Positions 34,151 through 42,424 of a DNA stretch of 64,000 bases are shown here, one piece after another. The notes below the pieces were generated by a model, which did no database searches, was not told the DNA's origin, and saw only the letters and a list, made by a program, of their open reading frames with translations. The position numbers and the translations under genes were made by a program. Every line of letters begins with the position of its first letter. Position 1 is the stretch's first letter. The DNA is from Micromonospora rifamycinica. Its GTDB lineage: Bacteria > Actinomycetota > Actinomycetes > Mycobacteriales > Micromonosporaceae. Where the stretch lies: the NCBI RefSeq assembly GCF_900090265.1, contig NZ_LT607752.1, positions 3,596,001 through 3,660,000 on the forward strand, in the 5' to 3' direction.

Positions 34151-34969
34151 ATGCAGGCACGGTCGGCACTCTTCGACCTCTACGGTGACCATCTCCGCAC
34201 GAGAGGTGGGCGCGCACCGGTCGCCGCCCTGGTGAAGTTGCTGGCTCCGCTCGGGGTGGCCCCGCCGGCCGTCCGGACCGCCGTGTCCCGGATGGTCCGC
34301 CAGGGCTGGCTCGAACCGCTGCGACTCGCCTCCGGCCCCGGGTATTCGATCACGCCGAAGGCGGTCCGCCGGCTCGACGAGGCCGCCGCCCGGATCTACC
34401 GCACCGGCCGGGTCAGCTGGGACGGGCGGTTCGACCTGCTCGTCCTGGCGACGCCGACGGCCCGCCGGGACCGGCAGCGGCTCGCCGCCAACCTCAGCTT
34501 CCTCGGCTACGGCACCCTCGACGAACACACCTGGGTGGCGACCCGGGCCAGCGAGGACGTCGACGTGCTGCTGGAGGAGGCCGGGGTGCGCTACGAGCGG
34601 TTCACCGCGGCGCACGCCGCCGGCACCCCCGGCGCGATGGGCGTGGTCCGCCGGGCCTGGGACCTGGCCGAGATCGGGCACGCCTACGAACGGTTCGTCG
34701 CCGAACAGCGCGCACAGCTGGCCGGGGTCACCGTGCGCAGCGGCGACGAGGAGGCGTACGCGGCCCGGTTCCGGCTGGTGCACGCGTGGCGTACCTTCCT
34801 CTTCCAGGACCCGCAACTCCCCCCGGCACTGCTCCCCGAACGCTGGCCCGGCACCGCCGCCGCCAGCTTCTTCGACCGGCACGCCACCCGGCTCCGGCCG
34901 GCCGCCGACCGGTACGTCGAGCAGTGCCTCGACGCCGGCAACCGGGTTCCCCGACAGAAGGGCCGTTAG
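34151..34969 (+). CDS. PaaX-family transcriptional regulator
   Basis: A 272-residue protein: N-terminal winged helix (LFDLYGDHLRTRGGRAPVAALVKLLAPLGVAPPAVRTAVSRMVRQGWL), central PaaX domain (GYSITPKAVRRLDEAAARIY, RDRQRLAANLSFLGYG) and C-terminal PaaX_C segment (RFRLVHAWRTFLFQDPQLPPALLP, SFFDRHATRLRPAADRYV). PaaX represses phenylacetate degradation and is released by phenylacetyl-CoA. It ends five bases before an enoyl-CoA hydratase start, so the two are one operon. Confidence 0.9.
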   Translation: MQARSALFDLYGDHLRTRGGRAPVAALVKLLAPLGVAPPAVRTAVSRMVRQGWLEPLRLASGPGYSITPKAVRRLDEAAARIYRTGRVSWDGRFDLLVLATPTARRDRQRLAANLSFLGYGTLDEHTWVATRASEDVDVLLEEAGVRYERFTAAHAAGTPGAMGVVRRAWDLAEIGHAYERFVAEQRAQLAGVTVRSGDEEAYAARFRLVHAWRTFLFQDPQLPPALLPERWPGTAAASFFDRHATRLRPAADRYVEQCLDAGNRVPRQKGR

Positions 34970-34973
34970 AGAC

Positions 34974-35765
34974 GTGACCGAGCCGCTGCTCGTCGACCGC
35001 ACCGATGGCGTGGTCACCCTGACCATGAACCGCCCCACCGCGATGAACGCCCTCGACGTGGCGCTCAAGGAGGCCCTGCGGGACGCCCTGGCCGCGCTGG
35101 AGACCGACCGGTCCTGCCGGGCCGTGGTGCTGGCCGGCGCGGGTGGCTCGTTCAGCGCCGGCCAGGACCTGCGCGAGCACGTGCAGGTCCTGGAGTCGCC
35201 GGGCCGGGATCCGCTGGACACCGTCCGGGCGCACTACAACCCGATCGCCGCCCGGCTGGCCAACCTGCCCAGGCCGGTGGTCGCCGCGGTCCGGGGCATG
35301 GCCGCCGGAGCGGGCGCCTCGCTGGCCTTCCTGGCCGACTTCCGCATCGGCGGGCCGAAGACGAAGTTCCTGATGGCGTTCGCCGGGGTGGGTCTCGCCG
35401 CCGACACCGGGGCGTCCTGGACGCTGCCCCGGCTGGTCGGCCACGCCAAGGCCGTCGAGCTGCTGATGCTCGCCGAGCCGGTGGACGCCGCCGAGGCGTA
35501 CCGGCTGGGTCTGCTCACCCGGCTGGTCGACGACGACGAGCAGGTGCTGCCCACCGCGCAGGAGCTGGCCGCCCGGCTCGCCGCCGGTCCGACCGTGGCG
35601 TACGGGGCGATCAAGCGGCAGCTCTCCATCGCCGACGCCGGCACCCTCGCCGACGCCCTCTCCGCCGAGGCGCAGGCGCAGTCGATCTGCGGCGGCACCG
35701 CCGACCACCGGGCCGCCACCACCGCCTTCGTCAACAAGCAGAAGCCGGTCTTCCAGGGCAACTGA
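34974..35765 (+). CDS. Enoyl-CoA hydratase/isomerase (PaaG-like)
   Basis: A 263-residue crotonase-fold protein: VTLTMNRPTAMNALDVALKEAL, oxyanion region AGAGGSFSAGQDLREHV, AAVRGMAAGAGASLAFLADFRI, and the C-terminal NKQKPVFQG. Asp-rather-than-Glu positions and the FSAGQDL/F-G-K-P-x-F-x-G ending fit PaaG-type ring-1,2-epoxyphenylacetyl-CoA isomerase. The coupling to paaX supports phenylacetate or aromatic acid catabolism, although paaABCDE and paaK are not in the window. Confidence 0.88.
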   Translation: MTEPLLVDRTDGVVTLTMNRPTAMNALDVALKEALRDALAALETDRSCRAVVLAGAGGSFSAGQDLREHVQVLESPGRDPLDTVRAHYNPIAARLANLPRPVVAAVRGMAAGAGASLAFLADFRIGGPKTKFLMAFAGVGLAADTGASWTLPRLVGHAKAVELLMLAEPVDAAEAYRLGLLTRLVDDDEQVLPTAQELAARLAAGPTVAYGAIKRQLSIADAGTLADALSAEAQAQSICGGTADHRAATTAFVNKQKPVFQGN

Positions 35766-35771
35766 GCCTCC

Positions 35772-35793
35772 CCGACGGCCACCCGGCCGTCGG
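35772..35793. terminator. Hairpin between convergent genes
   Basis: Nine-bp perfect stem CCGACGGCC / GGCCGTCGG with ACCC loop between the enoyl-CoA hydratase and SDR stop codons. Confidence 0.7.
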
Positions 35794-35808
35794 ACCGAGG
35801 GCGGGCGG

Positions 35809-36561
35809 TCAGCGGGCGACGTAACCGCCGTCGACGGGGATCGTGTGGCCGGTGATCCAGGCGGCGTCGTCGGAGCAGAGGAAGAGCACCACACCTGCCA
35901 CGTCGTCCGGGGTGGGCATGCCGGGTTTCGGGTTGAACGACTCCATCCGGGTCCGCATCTCCGCGGGGTCGGGCGCGTTGTCGATGAAGTTCTGCACCAG
36001 CGGGGTCATCACCACCGTCGGGGCGACCGCGTTGACCCGGATGTCGCGGGCCGCGTACTCCACCGCCGCCGACCGGGTCAGCCCGACGATGCCGGCCTTG
36101 GTGAAGGTGTACGGGGAGATGTTCTCCTGCGCCGCCAGGCCGGTGGTCGACGAGGTGTTGACGATCGCGCCCCCGGAACCGCGCAGCATCGCCTCGATGC
36201 CGTACTTCAGCACGTGGAACACGCCGTCGCCGTTGATCCGCCGGACCTTCTGCCAGTTCTCCACGTCCATCTCGTGCAGCGGCTGCTGCCGGCCGTCGAT
36301 GCCGGCGTTGTTGAAGATGACGTCGATCCGGCCGTAGCGCCCCACCGCCTCCGCGACGCTGCGCTGCACCGCCCCGGCGTCGCCGGTGTCGACGGTGACC
36401 GCGAGCGCGTCGGGCAGGTCGGCGGCCACCCGCTGGGCGCCCTCGGCGTCGATGTCGGCGATCACCAGCCGGGCCCCCTCGGCGGCGAAGCGGCGGGCGG
36501 TGGCCTCGCCGAGCCCAGAGGCGCCACCGGTGACGAATGCGACCTTGTCCTGGAACCGCAT
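35809..36561 (-). CDS. SDR-family dehydrogenase
   Basis: A 250-residue protein, ATG 36561 with GGGAG ahead. VAFVTGGASGLGEATARRFAAEGARLVIADID (NAD-type with Asp after beta-2), NNAGID, INGDGVFHV, Ser in IVNTSSTTG, Tyr-Lys in SPYTFTKAGIV, and WITGHTIPVDGGYVAR at the end. Probably an NAD-dependent alcohol or 3-hydroxyacyl dehydrogenase; adjacency to the enoyl-CoA hydratase on the opposite strand hints at acyl-CoA metabolism but is weak evidence. Confidence 0.87.
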   Translation of the reverse strand: MRFQDKVAFVTGGASGLGEATARRFAAEGARLVIADIDAEGAQRVAADLPDALAVTVDTGDAGAVQRSVAEAVGRYGRIDVIFNNAGIDGRQQPLHEMDVENWQKVRRINGDGVFHVLKYGIEAMLRGSGGAIVNTSSTTGLAAQENISPYTFTKAGIVGLTRSAAVEYAARDIRVNAVAPTVVMTPLVQNFIDNAPDPAEMRTRMESFNPKPGMPTPDDVAGVVLFLCSDDAAWITGHTIPVDGGYVAR

Positions 36562-36625
36562 CGGCTCTCCCTCACCCGGCCGGCCGGCTGCCGGCACCGG
36601 TGCGCCATACCCGGTGGGCCGGCGG

Positions 36626-37210
36626 CTAGTCGTCCTCCTCCGGATCCTGGTTGGCCTCGACGCCCAGCACGAACGCCTGCATGGCCAGCTCGTCGCCGCT
36701 GGGCGAGACGAACGCGGGCAGCTCGGCCGGACCCAGCTCCCGCACGTAGGACCAGAAGAGCCGGACCGCCTCGGCCCGTGACTCGGCCTCGATCGGCAGG
36801 TCGAGGCTGACCAGCCAGGTGCGGCGGGGCGGTGGCGGGCCGAGCCGGTCGACCAGCTCGCGGTAGGTGCCGGGGTCGAGCGCGGTGACCGGGCCGGCGA
36901 CCGCGACCCGGTCCACCGGCACCGGCGCGTCGAACGACCGCCGGGTGTACGTCACCAGCACCGCCCCGCCGTCGTGCCGGGCGACCCGGCCCAGCGCCAC
37001 CAGCCGGGGCGGCTCGTCGGCCAGCACCGCCACCGGGTCACCCGGGCGGAGGGCGGGCGCACCGGCCGGGACGGCCAGCTCCAGGGTGTCGTGGTGGACG
37101 AGACGTTCGGCGTCGTACCGCCCGGCCGGGAGCAGCACCGCCCAGGCGTCGTCGCCCCGCCCGCCGTCGACGTCGGTCGGGCCGGTGCTGCGGTGGTCGG
37201 TCACGGTCAT
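36626..37210 (-). CDS. Conserved hypothetical protein with C-terminal acidic tail
   Basis: A 194-residue soluble protein overlapping the upstream tag gene by four bases (ATGA). Residues 20-115 are beta-rich, resembling an EVE/PUA-like barrel (WAVLLPAGRYDAERL, RPGDPVAVLADEPPRLVALGRVA). The C-terminal part contains VSLDLPIEAESRAEAVRLFWSYVRELGPAELPAFV, suggesting an alpha/beta domain, and ends DPEEDD. No family firmly recognised. Coupling to tag suggests a connection with DNA alkylation repair, unproven. Confidence 0.7.
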   Translation of the reverse strand: MTVTDHRSTGPTDVDGGRGDDAWAVLLPAGRYDAERLVHHDTLELAVPAGAPALRPGDPVAVLADEPPRLVALGRVARHDGGAVLVTYTRRSFDAPVPVDRVAVAGPVTALDPGTYRELVDRLGPPPPRRTWLVSLDLPIEAESRAEAVRLFWSYVRELGPAELPAFVSPSGDELAMQAFVLGVEANQDPEEDD

Positions 37211-37803
37211 GCCCCCATCCCATCACGGGCCACGGGGGCGCCGGCGTGGCAGCCCGCGAGATGGTCGTCGACCATGCCGGTGGCCTGCATCAACGCGTAC
37301 GCCGTGGTGGGGCCGACGAAGCGGAAGCCCTGCCTCTTGAGCGCCTTGGCCAGGGCGACGGACTCCGGGGTCGTGGCCGGCACCTCGGCGAACGACCCGG
37401 GCCGGGCCGCCCGGGGCGGCGGCGCGTACGACCAGAGCAGCGCGGAGAGCCCGTCGGGCAGGGCCAGCGCGGCGCGGGCGTTGGCGATGGCCGCCTCGAT
37501 CTTGGCCCGGTTGCGGACGATTCCCGCGTCGGCGAGCAGCCGGGTCACGTCGGCGTCGCCGAAGGCGGCGACCCGCTCGATCCGGAAGCCGGCGAAGGCG
37601 AGCCGGAACGCCTCGCGTTTGCGCAGGATGGTCAGCCAGGACAGCCCGGACTGGAACGCCTCCAGGGTGAGCCGTTCGTAGAGGGCGTCGTCGCCGCGTA
37701 GCGGGCGGCCCCACTCGGTGTCGTGGTAGATCGCGTAGTCCGGGGTGCTCGCCCCCCAGGCGCAGCGGGGCAGGCCGTCGGGGCCGGTCACCAGGTCAGT
37801 CAC
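37207..37803 (-). CDS. tag: DNA-3-methyladenine glycosylase I
   Basis: A 198-residue protein from GTG 37803. Zinc-snap ligands are present: Cys in LPRCAWGAS, His in IYHDTEWGRP, and His/Cys in DDHLAGCHAG. The catalytic Glu lies in LTLEAFQSGLSWLTILRKRE, and GFRFVGPTTAYALMQATGMVDDH completes the family signature. It excises 3-methyladenine from DNA. In mycobacteria the tagA gene lies in the same neighbourhood as folP2 and a DivIVA-like protein. Confidence 0.93.
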   Translation of the reverse strand: MTDLVTGPDGLPRCAWGASTPDYAIYHDTEWGRPLRGDDALYERLTLEAFQSGLSWLTILRKREAFRLAFAGFRIERVAAFGDADVTRLLADAGIVRNRAKIEAAIANARAALALPDGLSALLWSYAPPPRAARPGSFAEVPATTPESVALAKALKRQGFRFVGPTTAYALMQATGMVDDHLAGCHAGAPVARDGMGA

Positions 37804-37920
37804 CCGGTACACGCTAGGCCAGGGGGCTGACACCCGTCGCCCGGCACCGGCTCCGCGCGCGGCCGGTCGGGGCGGCGGCTGGTCGGCGGTCCGCAGCCGG
37901 TCGGGCCGGCGGTCGGTCGG

Positions 37921-38442
37921 TCAGCGGCGGGGGGTCGGGCGGGGCAGCCGGCCGGACTCGACCAGCCGGGCGAAGCGCCTGAGGGCCAGCGTCAGGCTGG
38001 CCTTGGAACCCGGCCAGAGCAGCGGCCAGGCGACCCGCCCGGCCGACCCGCCGGGAAGATGGAACCACTCGTGCCAGACCACCTGGGTGCGGTCGTCCGC
38101 GAGCGGGGTGCAGCGCAGCACGCCGGGGCCGCGCAGCAGCTTGCCGAAGTGGACCACGCCCACCTCGTACGGCGCGTCGACCCGGACCACCCGCATCTCG
38201 TCGCGCAGCACCGCCGGGCCGAGCGCGGTGACCGCCTCGATGACGCTGCCCTCCCCGCCGTCGCCCTCGACCACCCGGACCCGGGTCAGCGGAATCCAGT
38301 CGGACTGCCCCTCCCAGTCGGTCAGCGCGGCGAAGACCCGCGTGGCGGGGGCGTCGACGATCACGGTGGCGGTGAACTCACCGGCACCGGGCTGGGCGGC
38401 CTCGTCGGCCAACCCGCCGCCGGCCGGGTCGGTTCCGGTCAC
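37921..38442 (-). CDS. SRPBCC-family (START-like) protein
   Basis: A 173-residue protein with FTATVIVDAPATRVFAALTDWEGQSDWIPLTRV at the start and VVWHEWFHLPGG, the polyketide cyclase/SRPBCC pattern of a beta-alpha-beta hydrophobic cavity. Binds an unknown lipid-like ligand. GTG 38442 overlaps the stop of the DivIVA gene by four bases, so coupled. Similar proteins stand in the same place in other actinobacteria. Confidence 0.83.
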   Translation of the reverse strand: MTGTDPAGGGLADEAAQPGAGEFTATVIVDAPATRVFAALTDWEGQSDWIPLTRVRVVEGDGGEGSVIEAVTALGPAVLRDEMRVVRVDAPYEVGVVHFGKLLRGPGVLRCTPLADDRTQVVWHEWFHLPGGSAGRVAWPLLWPGSKASLTLALRRFARLVESGRLPRPTPRR

Positions 38443-39092
38443 ACCGGCTCCGACCGGACGGCCGTACCGCCGGGGCGGTCCTCGACGCTGTCGGCCGTCC
38501 GGTCCGTCCCGGCCCGGCCCGCTTCGGCGGGGGTGGCGTCGGGGTGGTCGTCGCCCGGGGCGGGGGCGGGCAGTTTCGCGGTCGTCCCGCCCGCCGCCGG
38601 GCGGACGGTCGGGGCCACCGGCTCCGGCGACGCGGCCGGCGTACCGGCGGGCTCCACCGGCTCGACCTCGACGGTCGGGGCCTCCGGCGCGGTGCCGTCG
38701 GCGACGGGCGTCGCCGGGGCGTCGTCGGCCGGGGCGCCGATGGACTCCTCCCGGGTACGACGCAGCGCGTCGGCCTCGGCGGTACGCCCCTCGCGCAGCG
38801 CGGCGATCTCGGCCTCCAACACCCCGATCAGCTCGGTCTTGTAGCCGATGTCGTAGGCGGCCCGCCGGAAGGCCTGGTCGACCTGGGCCATCCGGTAGCC
38901 GCGCAGGGCGGTGTCGAAGCGGAGCGCGCCGACGTCCGACTCACGCAACGGCCGGCCACCGGGCAACGGGACGGCCCGGCCGTCGGGCTCGACGGGCGTC
39001 AGCCCGTCCCGGCCCGAGATCAGCACCGTCACGCCGAACACGACCGCCGCCACGGTCAACGCGACGACCACAATGAGCAGAGTCTGACCCAT
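38439..39092 (-). CDS. DivIVA-domain membrane protein
   Basis: A 217-residue protein from ATG 39092: one N-terminal membrane helix (LLIVVVALTVAAVVFGVTVLI), then a short DivIVA domain at about 55-100 (LRFDTALRGYRMAQVDQAF; RAAYDIGYKTELIGVLEAEIAALRE coiled coil), then a 110-residue Pro/Ala/Glu-rich tail. The order folP2, DivIVA-like protein, tag is found in mycobacteria (around Rv1207-Rv1210). Likely a polar or envelope-associated scaffold; the missing piece is the glucosyl-3-phosphoglycerate synthase gene usually between. Confidence 0.8.
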   Translation of the reverse strand: MGQTLLIVVVALTVAAVVFGVTVLISGRDGLTPVEPDGRAVPLPGGRPLRESDVGALRFDTALRGYRMAQVDQAFRRAAYDIGYKTELIGVLEAEIAALREGRTAEADALRRTREESIGAPADDAPATPVADGTAPEAPTVEVEPVEPAGTPAASPEPVAPTVRPAAGGTTAKLPAPAPGDDHPDATPAEAGRAGTDRTADSVEDRPGGTAVRSEPV

Positions 39093-39302
39093 GAGGAGAT
39101 CGTGGCACGGGGAGACCCTCCGGAGCGACCCCAACCACCATCATCGTCGCCGATCTTTGCGCCGTACCCGTACCGGCCCCGGGGGCGGGCCGCCGTGCCG
39201 CGGGGCGGGTTCCCGTGCCGTACCGGCCCCGGGGCGTGGTCGACGACCGGATAGCGTCGGCACCGGCCGGGTGGTCCGGCCGGTGACCTGCGGGAGGCGG
39301 AA

Positions 39303-40172
39303 TTGGCCGGGGCGCTGCGGCTCGGGGGGCGGACGTTCGCCCCGGGCGAGCCGGTGGTGATGGCGATCGTCAACCGGACGCCCGACTCGTTCTTCGACCG
39401 GGGCGCCACCTTCGCGCAGGACAGCGCGTTGCGGGCGGTGGAGCGGGCGGTCGCCGAGGGCGCGGAGATCATCGACATCGGCGGGGTGAAGGCCGGGCCG
39501 GGCGACGAGGTCGACGTGGCCGAGGAGATCCGCCGGACGGTGGACACCATCGCCGCCGTCCGGGCCGCCTTCCCCGGGGTGGTCATCTCGATCGACACCT
39601 GGCGGGCCGAGGTGGCGGTCGAGGCGGTGGCGGCCGGTGCGGACCTGCTCAACGACACCTGGTCGGGGGCGGATCCGGCGCTCGCCCGGGTGGCCGCCGA
39701 GACCGGCGCCGGGCTGGTCTGCTCGCACGCCGGTGGCCTCGCACCCCGGACCCGGCCGCACCGGGCGGCCTTCCCCGACGTGGTCGCCGACGTGGTCACC
39801 ACGGTCACCGGGCTCGCCGAGCGCGCGGTGGCCCTGGGGGTACGGCCCGACGGCATCCTGATCGACCCCGCGCACGACTTCGGCAAGAACACCCGGCACT
39901 CGTTGGAGATCACCCGCCGGTTGGACGAGTTGTCCGGCACCGGCTGGCCGCTGCTGGTGGCGTTGTCGAACAAGGACTTCATCGGCGAGACGCTGGACCT
40001 GCCGGTGCCGGAACGGCTGGAGGGCACCCTGGCGGCGACGGCGGTGTCGGCCTGGCTCGGTGCCCGGGTGTTCCGTGCCCACCAGGTGCTCCCGACCCGC
40101 CGGGTGCTCGACATGGTGGCCTCGATCCGGGGCGACCGGCCCCCCGCCGCCACCCGCCGCGGCCTGGCCTGA
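39303..40172 (+). CDS. Dihydropteroate synthase-like protein, FolP2 type
   Basis: A 289-residue protein starting at TTG with GGAGG. MAIVNRTPDSFFDRGATF, AEIIDIGGVKAGPGDEV, VVISIDTWRAEVA and LLNDTWSGADPALARVA follow the pterin-binding fold, but the usual NVTPDSFSDGG and GGESTRPG loops are replaced (IGGVKAGPG lacks the STRPG element). This is the pattern of actinobacterial FolP2, located next to DivIVA/tag genes, which did not show DHPS activity in mycobacteria. Its real reaction is unknown. Confidence 0.85.
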   Translation: MAGALRLGGRTFAPGEPVVMAIVNRTPDSFFDRGATFAQDSALRAVERAVAEGAEIIDIGGVKAGPGDEVDVAEEIRRTVDTIAAVRAAFPGVVISIDTWRAEVAVEAVAAGADLLNDTWSGADPALARVAAETGAGLVCSHAGGLAPRTRPHRAAFPDVVADVVTTVTGLAERAVALGVRPDGILIDPAHDFGKNTRHSLEITRRLDELSGTGWPLLVALSNKDFIGETLDLPVPERLEGTLAATAVSAWLGARVFRAHQVLPTRRVLDMVASIRGDRPPAATRRGLA

Positions 40173-40226
40173 CCGCCGCACGGGCGGTGGCCCGACGGCG
40201 GGGTGCTCAGGTGACGGTGGGGGTGG

Positions 40227-40604
40227 TCAGGTCCAGTGCAGGATGCGCTTGCGCCAGGCGTAGAGGATGCCGAGCGCGACCACGGCCACGAAGACGCCCA
40301 TCTCGACGACCGTCACCGCGCCGAAACCGGGCCGGTCGAAGACCAGCGCCCAGGGGAAGAGGAAGACCGCCTCGACGGCGAACAGCACGTACAGGTACGC
40401 GTACACGTAGTAGCGGATCTGCATCTGTGCCCAGTCGCCGCCGACCGGGTCGAGGCCGCATTCGTAACCGGCGCGCTTGCCGGCCGGTTCGGCGGGCCGG
40501 CGGGGACGTAACACCCGGTTGGCGGAGAACGCCGTAACGAAGAAGAGGGCGGCGGCGAGCAGCAACAGCCCGAGCGTCGCGTACGAGCCCAGGTAACCGG
40601 TCAC
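40227..40604 (-). CDS. NADH-quinone oxidoreductase subunit A (orphan)
   Basis: A 125-residue protein from GTG 40604. Three membrane helices and the NuoA signature YECGLDPVGGDWAQMQIRYYVYAYLYVLFAVEAVFLFPWAL are complete. It would be part of the membrane arm of complex I, but no other nuo gene is adjacent. In Streptomyces a second incomplete nuo cluster lies close to korAB; here only nuoA stands near korAB, which suggests a remnant or accessory subunit. Confidence 0.9.
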   Translation of the reverse strand: MTGYLGSYATLGLLLLAAALFFVTAFSANRVLRPRRPAEPAGKRAGYECGLDPVGGDWAQMQIRYYVYAYLYVLFAVEAVFLFPWALVFDRPGFGAVTVVEMGVFVAVVALGILYAWRKRILHWT

Positions 40605-40749
40605 GGTGGGCCAGCCTACCGGGCGGCGGGCCGGTCCGGACGCCGTGCCGGCCACCCGGAGACGGCGGGCGGTTTCTTTTCCGCAGGGACTGGTGCCACC
40701 CGGCAACTGTTACCGAATAATGAACGGCACCCCGAGTCACGGAGGTCAG

Positions 40750-42162
40750 ATGCCCGGCAGGGACACGCGTGCCGTTCGGCGGTTCCCCGCCCGGCGTACC
40801 CCCGCCCTGGTCCTCGGGGCGGTGCTGACGGCCGGGCTGGTGGTCGCGCTCGGGATGTCGCCGGGCCTGGCCACGGCCGCCACCGGCCCGCAGCGGGCGG
40901 CCACCGGCCCGTCCACCTCCGGCGGCGGGCCGCCGGAGGGTACCGCGCCCCCGGGCGAGCCGACGGCGACCGCACCGGCCCCCACCGCCGTGCCGCCGAC
41001 GCTGCCGCCCGGCCCGGAGCCGACCGGCACCGCGCCGGAGCCGACCGGCACGGCACCGGGCACCACCGCACCGGCCCCCACGGCCACCACACCGCGCCCG
41101 AAGCCGCCGCCCAGCAGATCCGCGCCACCCCGCGGGCCGAACCCCCACCAGCCGGACGCCGGCCGGGTCGGGGTCCGGGTCACCACCGGGGACGTCACCC
41201 TCGACGCCCGGTACTGGGACGCCCCGAGCACGGTCACCACCCTGCGGGTCACCGTCACCAACACCGGTGCCGTGCCGGAGCGGTTGCGGCTGGCGTACAC
41301 GCTGCCGGTCGGGCTCACCGACGCCGGCACGCCGGGTTGCGCGGCGACCGGCGACGACAGCTGGCACTGCGGCGAGTGGAGCACCGCGCCGGGCGACCGG
41401 TTCGACAGCCTGATCCGGGTACGGGTCAGCGGCACCGCCTGGCGACAGCTCCCGCTGGCCGGCACGGTGCGGGTCACCGCGACCGGGCCGGGCGAGGGTG
41501 ACACCGCTCAGGACGACGAGGGCTTCGCGGTCCTCCTCCCGCCCGGTCCGCCGGTGCCCGGCATCCTGCTGGACGCCGACGAGGTGGTCTTCGACATCGG
41601 TGGCGGGCCCACCGCGCTCGCCGCCCACCTGGGCAACACCGGCAGCGTGGCCGCTGACGGGCAGATCGAGGTGGCACTGCCGGCGGGTGTCAGCGTGCTG
41701 AGCGCACCGGCCGGCTGCACGCCGGGGTCACCCACCCGCACCCGGTGCGACCTGGGCGTGCTGGCGGCGGGGCGGACGGCGACGCTCCGGTTCACCGTCG
41801 CCGCCACCCCGGACGCCCAGCGCGCGGCCCCGCTGGCCGGCGCGTTGACCGGGCGGCTGGAGCCGGCGAGCGGGCCGGCCCGTCAGCTCCGGATGAGCTT
41901 CCGGATCACCGCCGCCGCCGCGCTGGCCACCCCGGTGGTGGGCACCCCTGCGCCGACCGGCTCACAGGGGCTGATCGCGGCCCAGGGCGTGGCCGCCGAC
42001 CTCGGCGGCACGTCCCCCGGCCGGCGCACCGCGCTGGCACTGATCGTGGCCTCCGTCCTGCTGGTGGCGCTGGCCCTCGTGCTGGCCACCGGTTCGCTGC
42101 GACGACGGATGGCCGAACGGGCGGCGGACGAGGGGGCCGGCGACGGCCCGAGCGGGCGGTGA
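40750..42162 (+). CDS. Secreted/surface Pro-Thr-rich protein with C-terminal membrane anchor
   Basis: A 470-residue protein from ATG 40750 with GGAGG. An N-terminal Tat/Sec-like signal (RRFPARRTPALVLGAVLTAGLVVALG ... ATAATG), a Pro/Thr/Ala-rich stalk (45-140, repeats EPTGTAP), two beta-sandwich domains of the DUF11/CARDB type (VTTLRVTVTNTGAVPERL; LAAHLGNTGSVAADGQIEV, each with two Cys that may pair), and a C-terminal helix ALALIVASVLLVALALVLA followed by basic residues. Likely a cell-surface protein anchored in the membrane. Role unknown. Confidence 0.82.
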   Translation: MPGRDTRAVRRFPARRTPALVLGAVLTAGLVVALGMSPGLATAATGPQRAATGPSTSGGGPPEGTAPPGEPTATAPAPTAVPPTLPPGPEPTGTAPEPTGTAPGTTAPAPTATTPRPKPPPSRSAPPRGPNPHQPDAGRVGVRVTTGDVTLDARYWDAPSTVTTLRVTVTNTGAVPERLRLAYTLPVGLTDAGTPGCAATGDDSWHCGEWSTAPGDRFDSLIRVRVSGTAWRQLPLAGTVRVTATGPGEGDTAQDDEGFAVLLPPGPPVPGILLDADEVVFDIGGGPTALAAHLGNTGSVAADGQIEVALPAGVSVLSAPAGCTPGSPTRTRCDLGVLAAGRTATLRFTVAATPDAQRAAPLAGALTGRLEPASGPARQLRMSFRITAAAALATPVVGTPAPTGSQGLIAAQGVAADLGGTSPGRRTALALIVASVLLVALALVLATGSLRRRMAERAADEGAGDGPSGR

Positions 42163-42168
42163 TCTCAG

Positions 42169-42199
42169 TTACGACCGGCATCTCAAAACGCCGTATAAT
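42169..42199 (+). promoter_or_regulatory. Candidate promoter upstream of korAB
   Basis: A perfect TATAAT hexamer at 42194-42199, unusual in this GC-rich sequence, preceded by TTACGA at 42169-42174 with a 19-base spacer, in a local AT-rich patch about 220 bases before korA. Confidence 0.35.
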
Positions 42200-42346
42200 T
42201 CCCCAAATGTCGCCGGCCAGCTTCCCAGGTGTCGGACCTCCACCAAGGTTGCCCTAAGCCCGGGACGTAGGCTCGCAGCGAGAGACGACAGCGGGCCGGG
42301 CCAGCCCACGGGCGGACCGGGCGCAGCGGCGCACCAGGGAGGTCAC

Positions 42347-42424
42347 GTGGCCTGGCAAGACGGGGTCACCATCATGTGCAGCCGCGCGCGCGGCGGGGCC
42401 GAGCGAAGCGAGGTGCAGACGTGA
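42347..42424 (+). CDS. Possible 25-residue leader peptide coupled to korA
   Basis: GTG 42347 is preceded by AGGGAGG and opens a 25-codon frame (VAWQDGVTIMCSRARGG...) whose TGA overlaps the korA start (GTGA). This geometry would feed ribosomes into korA. The GAGCGAAGCGAGG string at its end is a common untranslated-leader motif in related genomes, so it may be non-coding. Confidence 0.35.
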   Translation: MAWQDGVTIMCSRARGGAERSEVQT

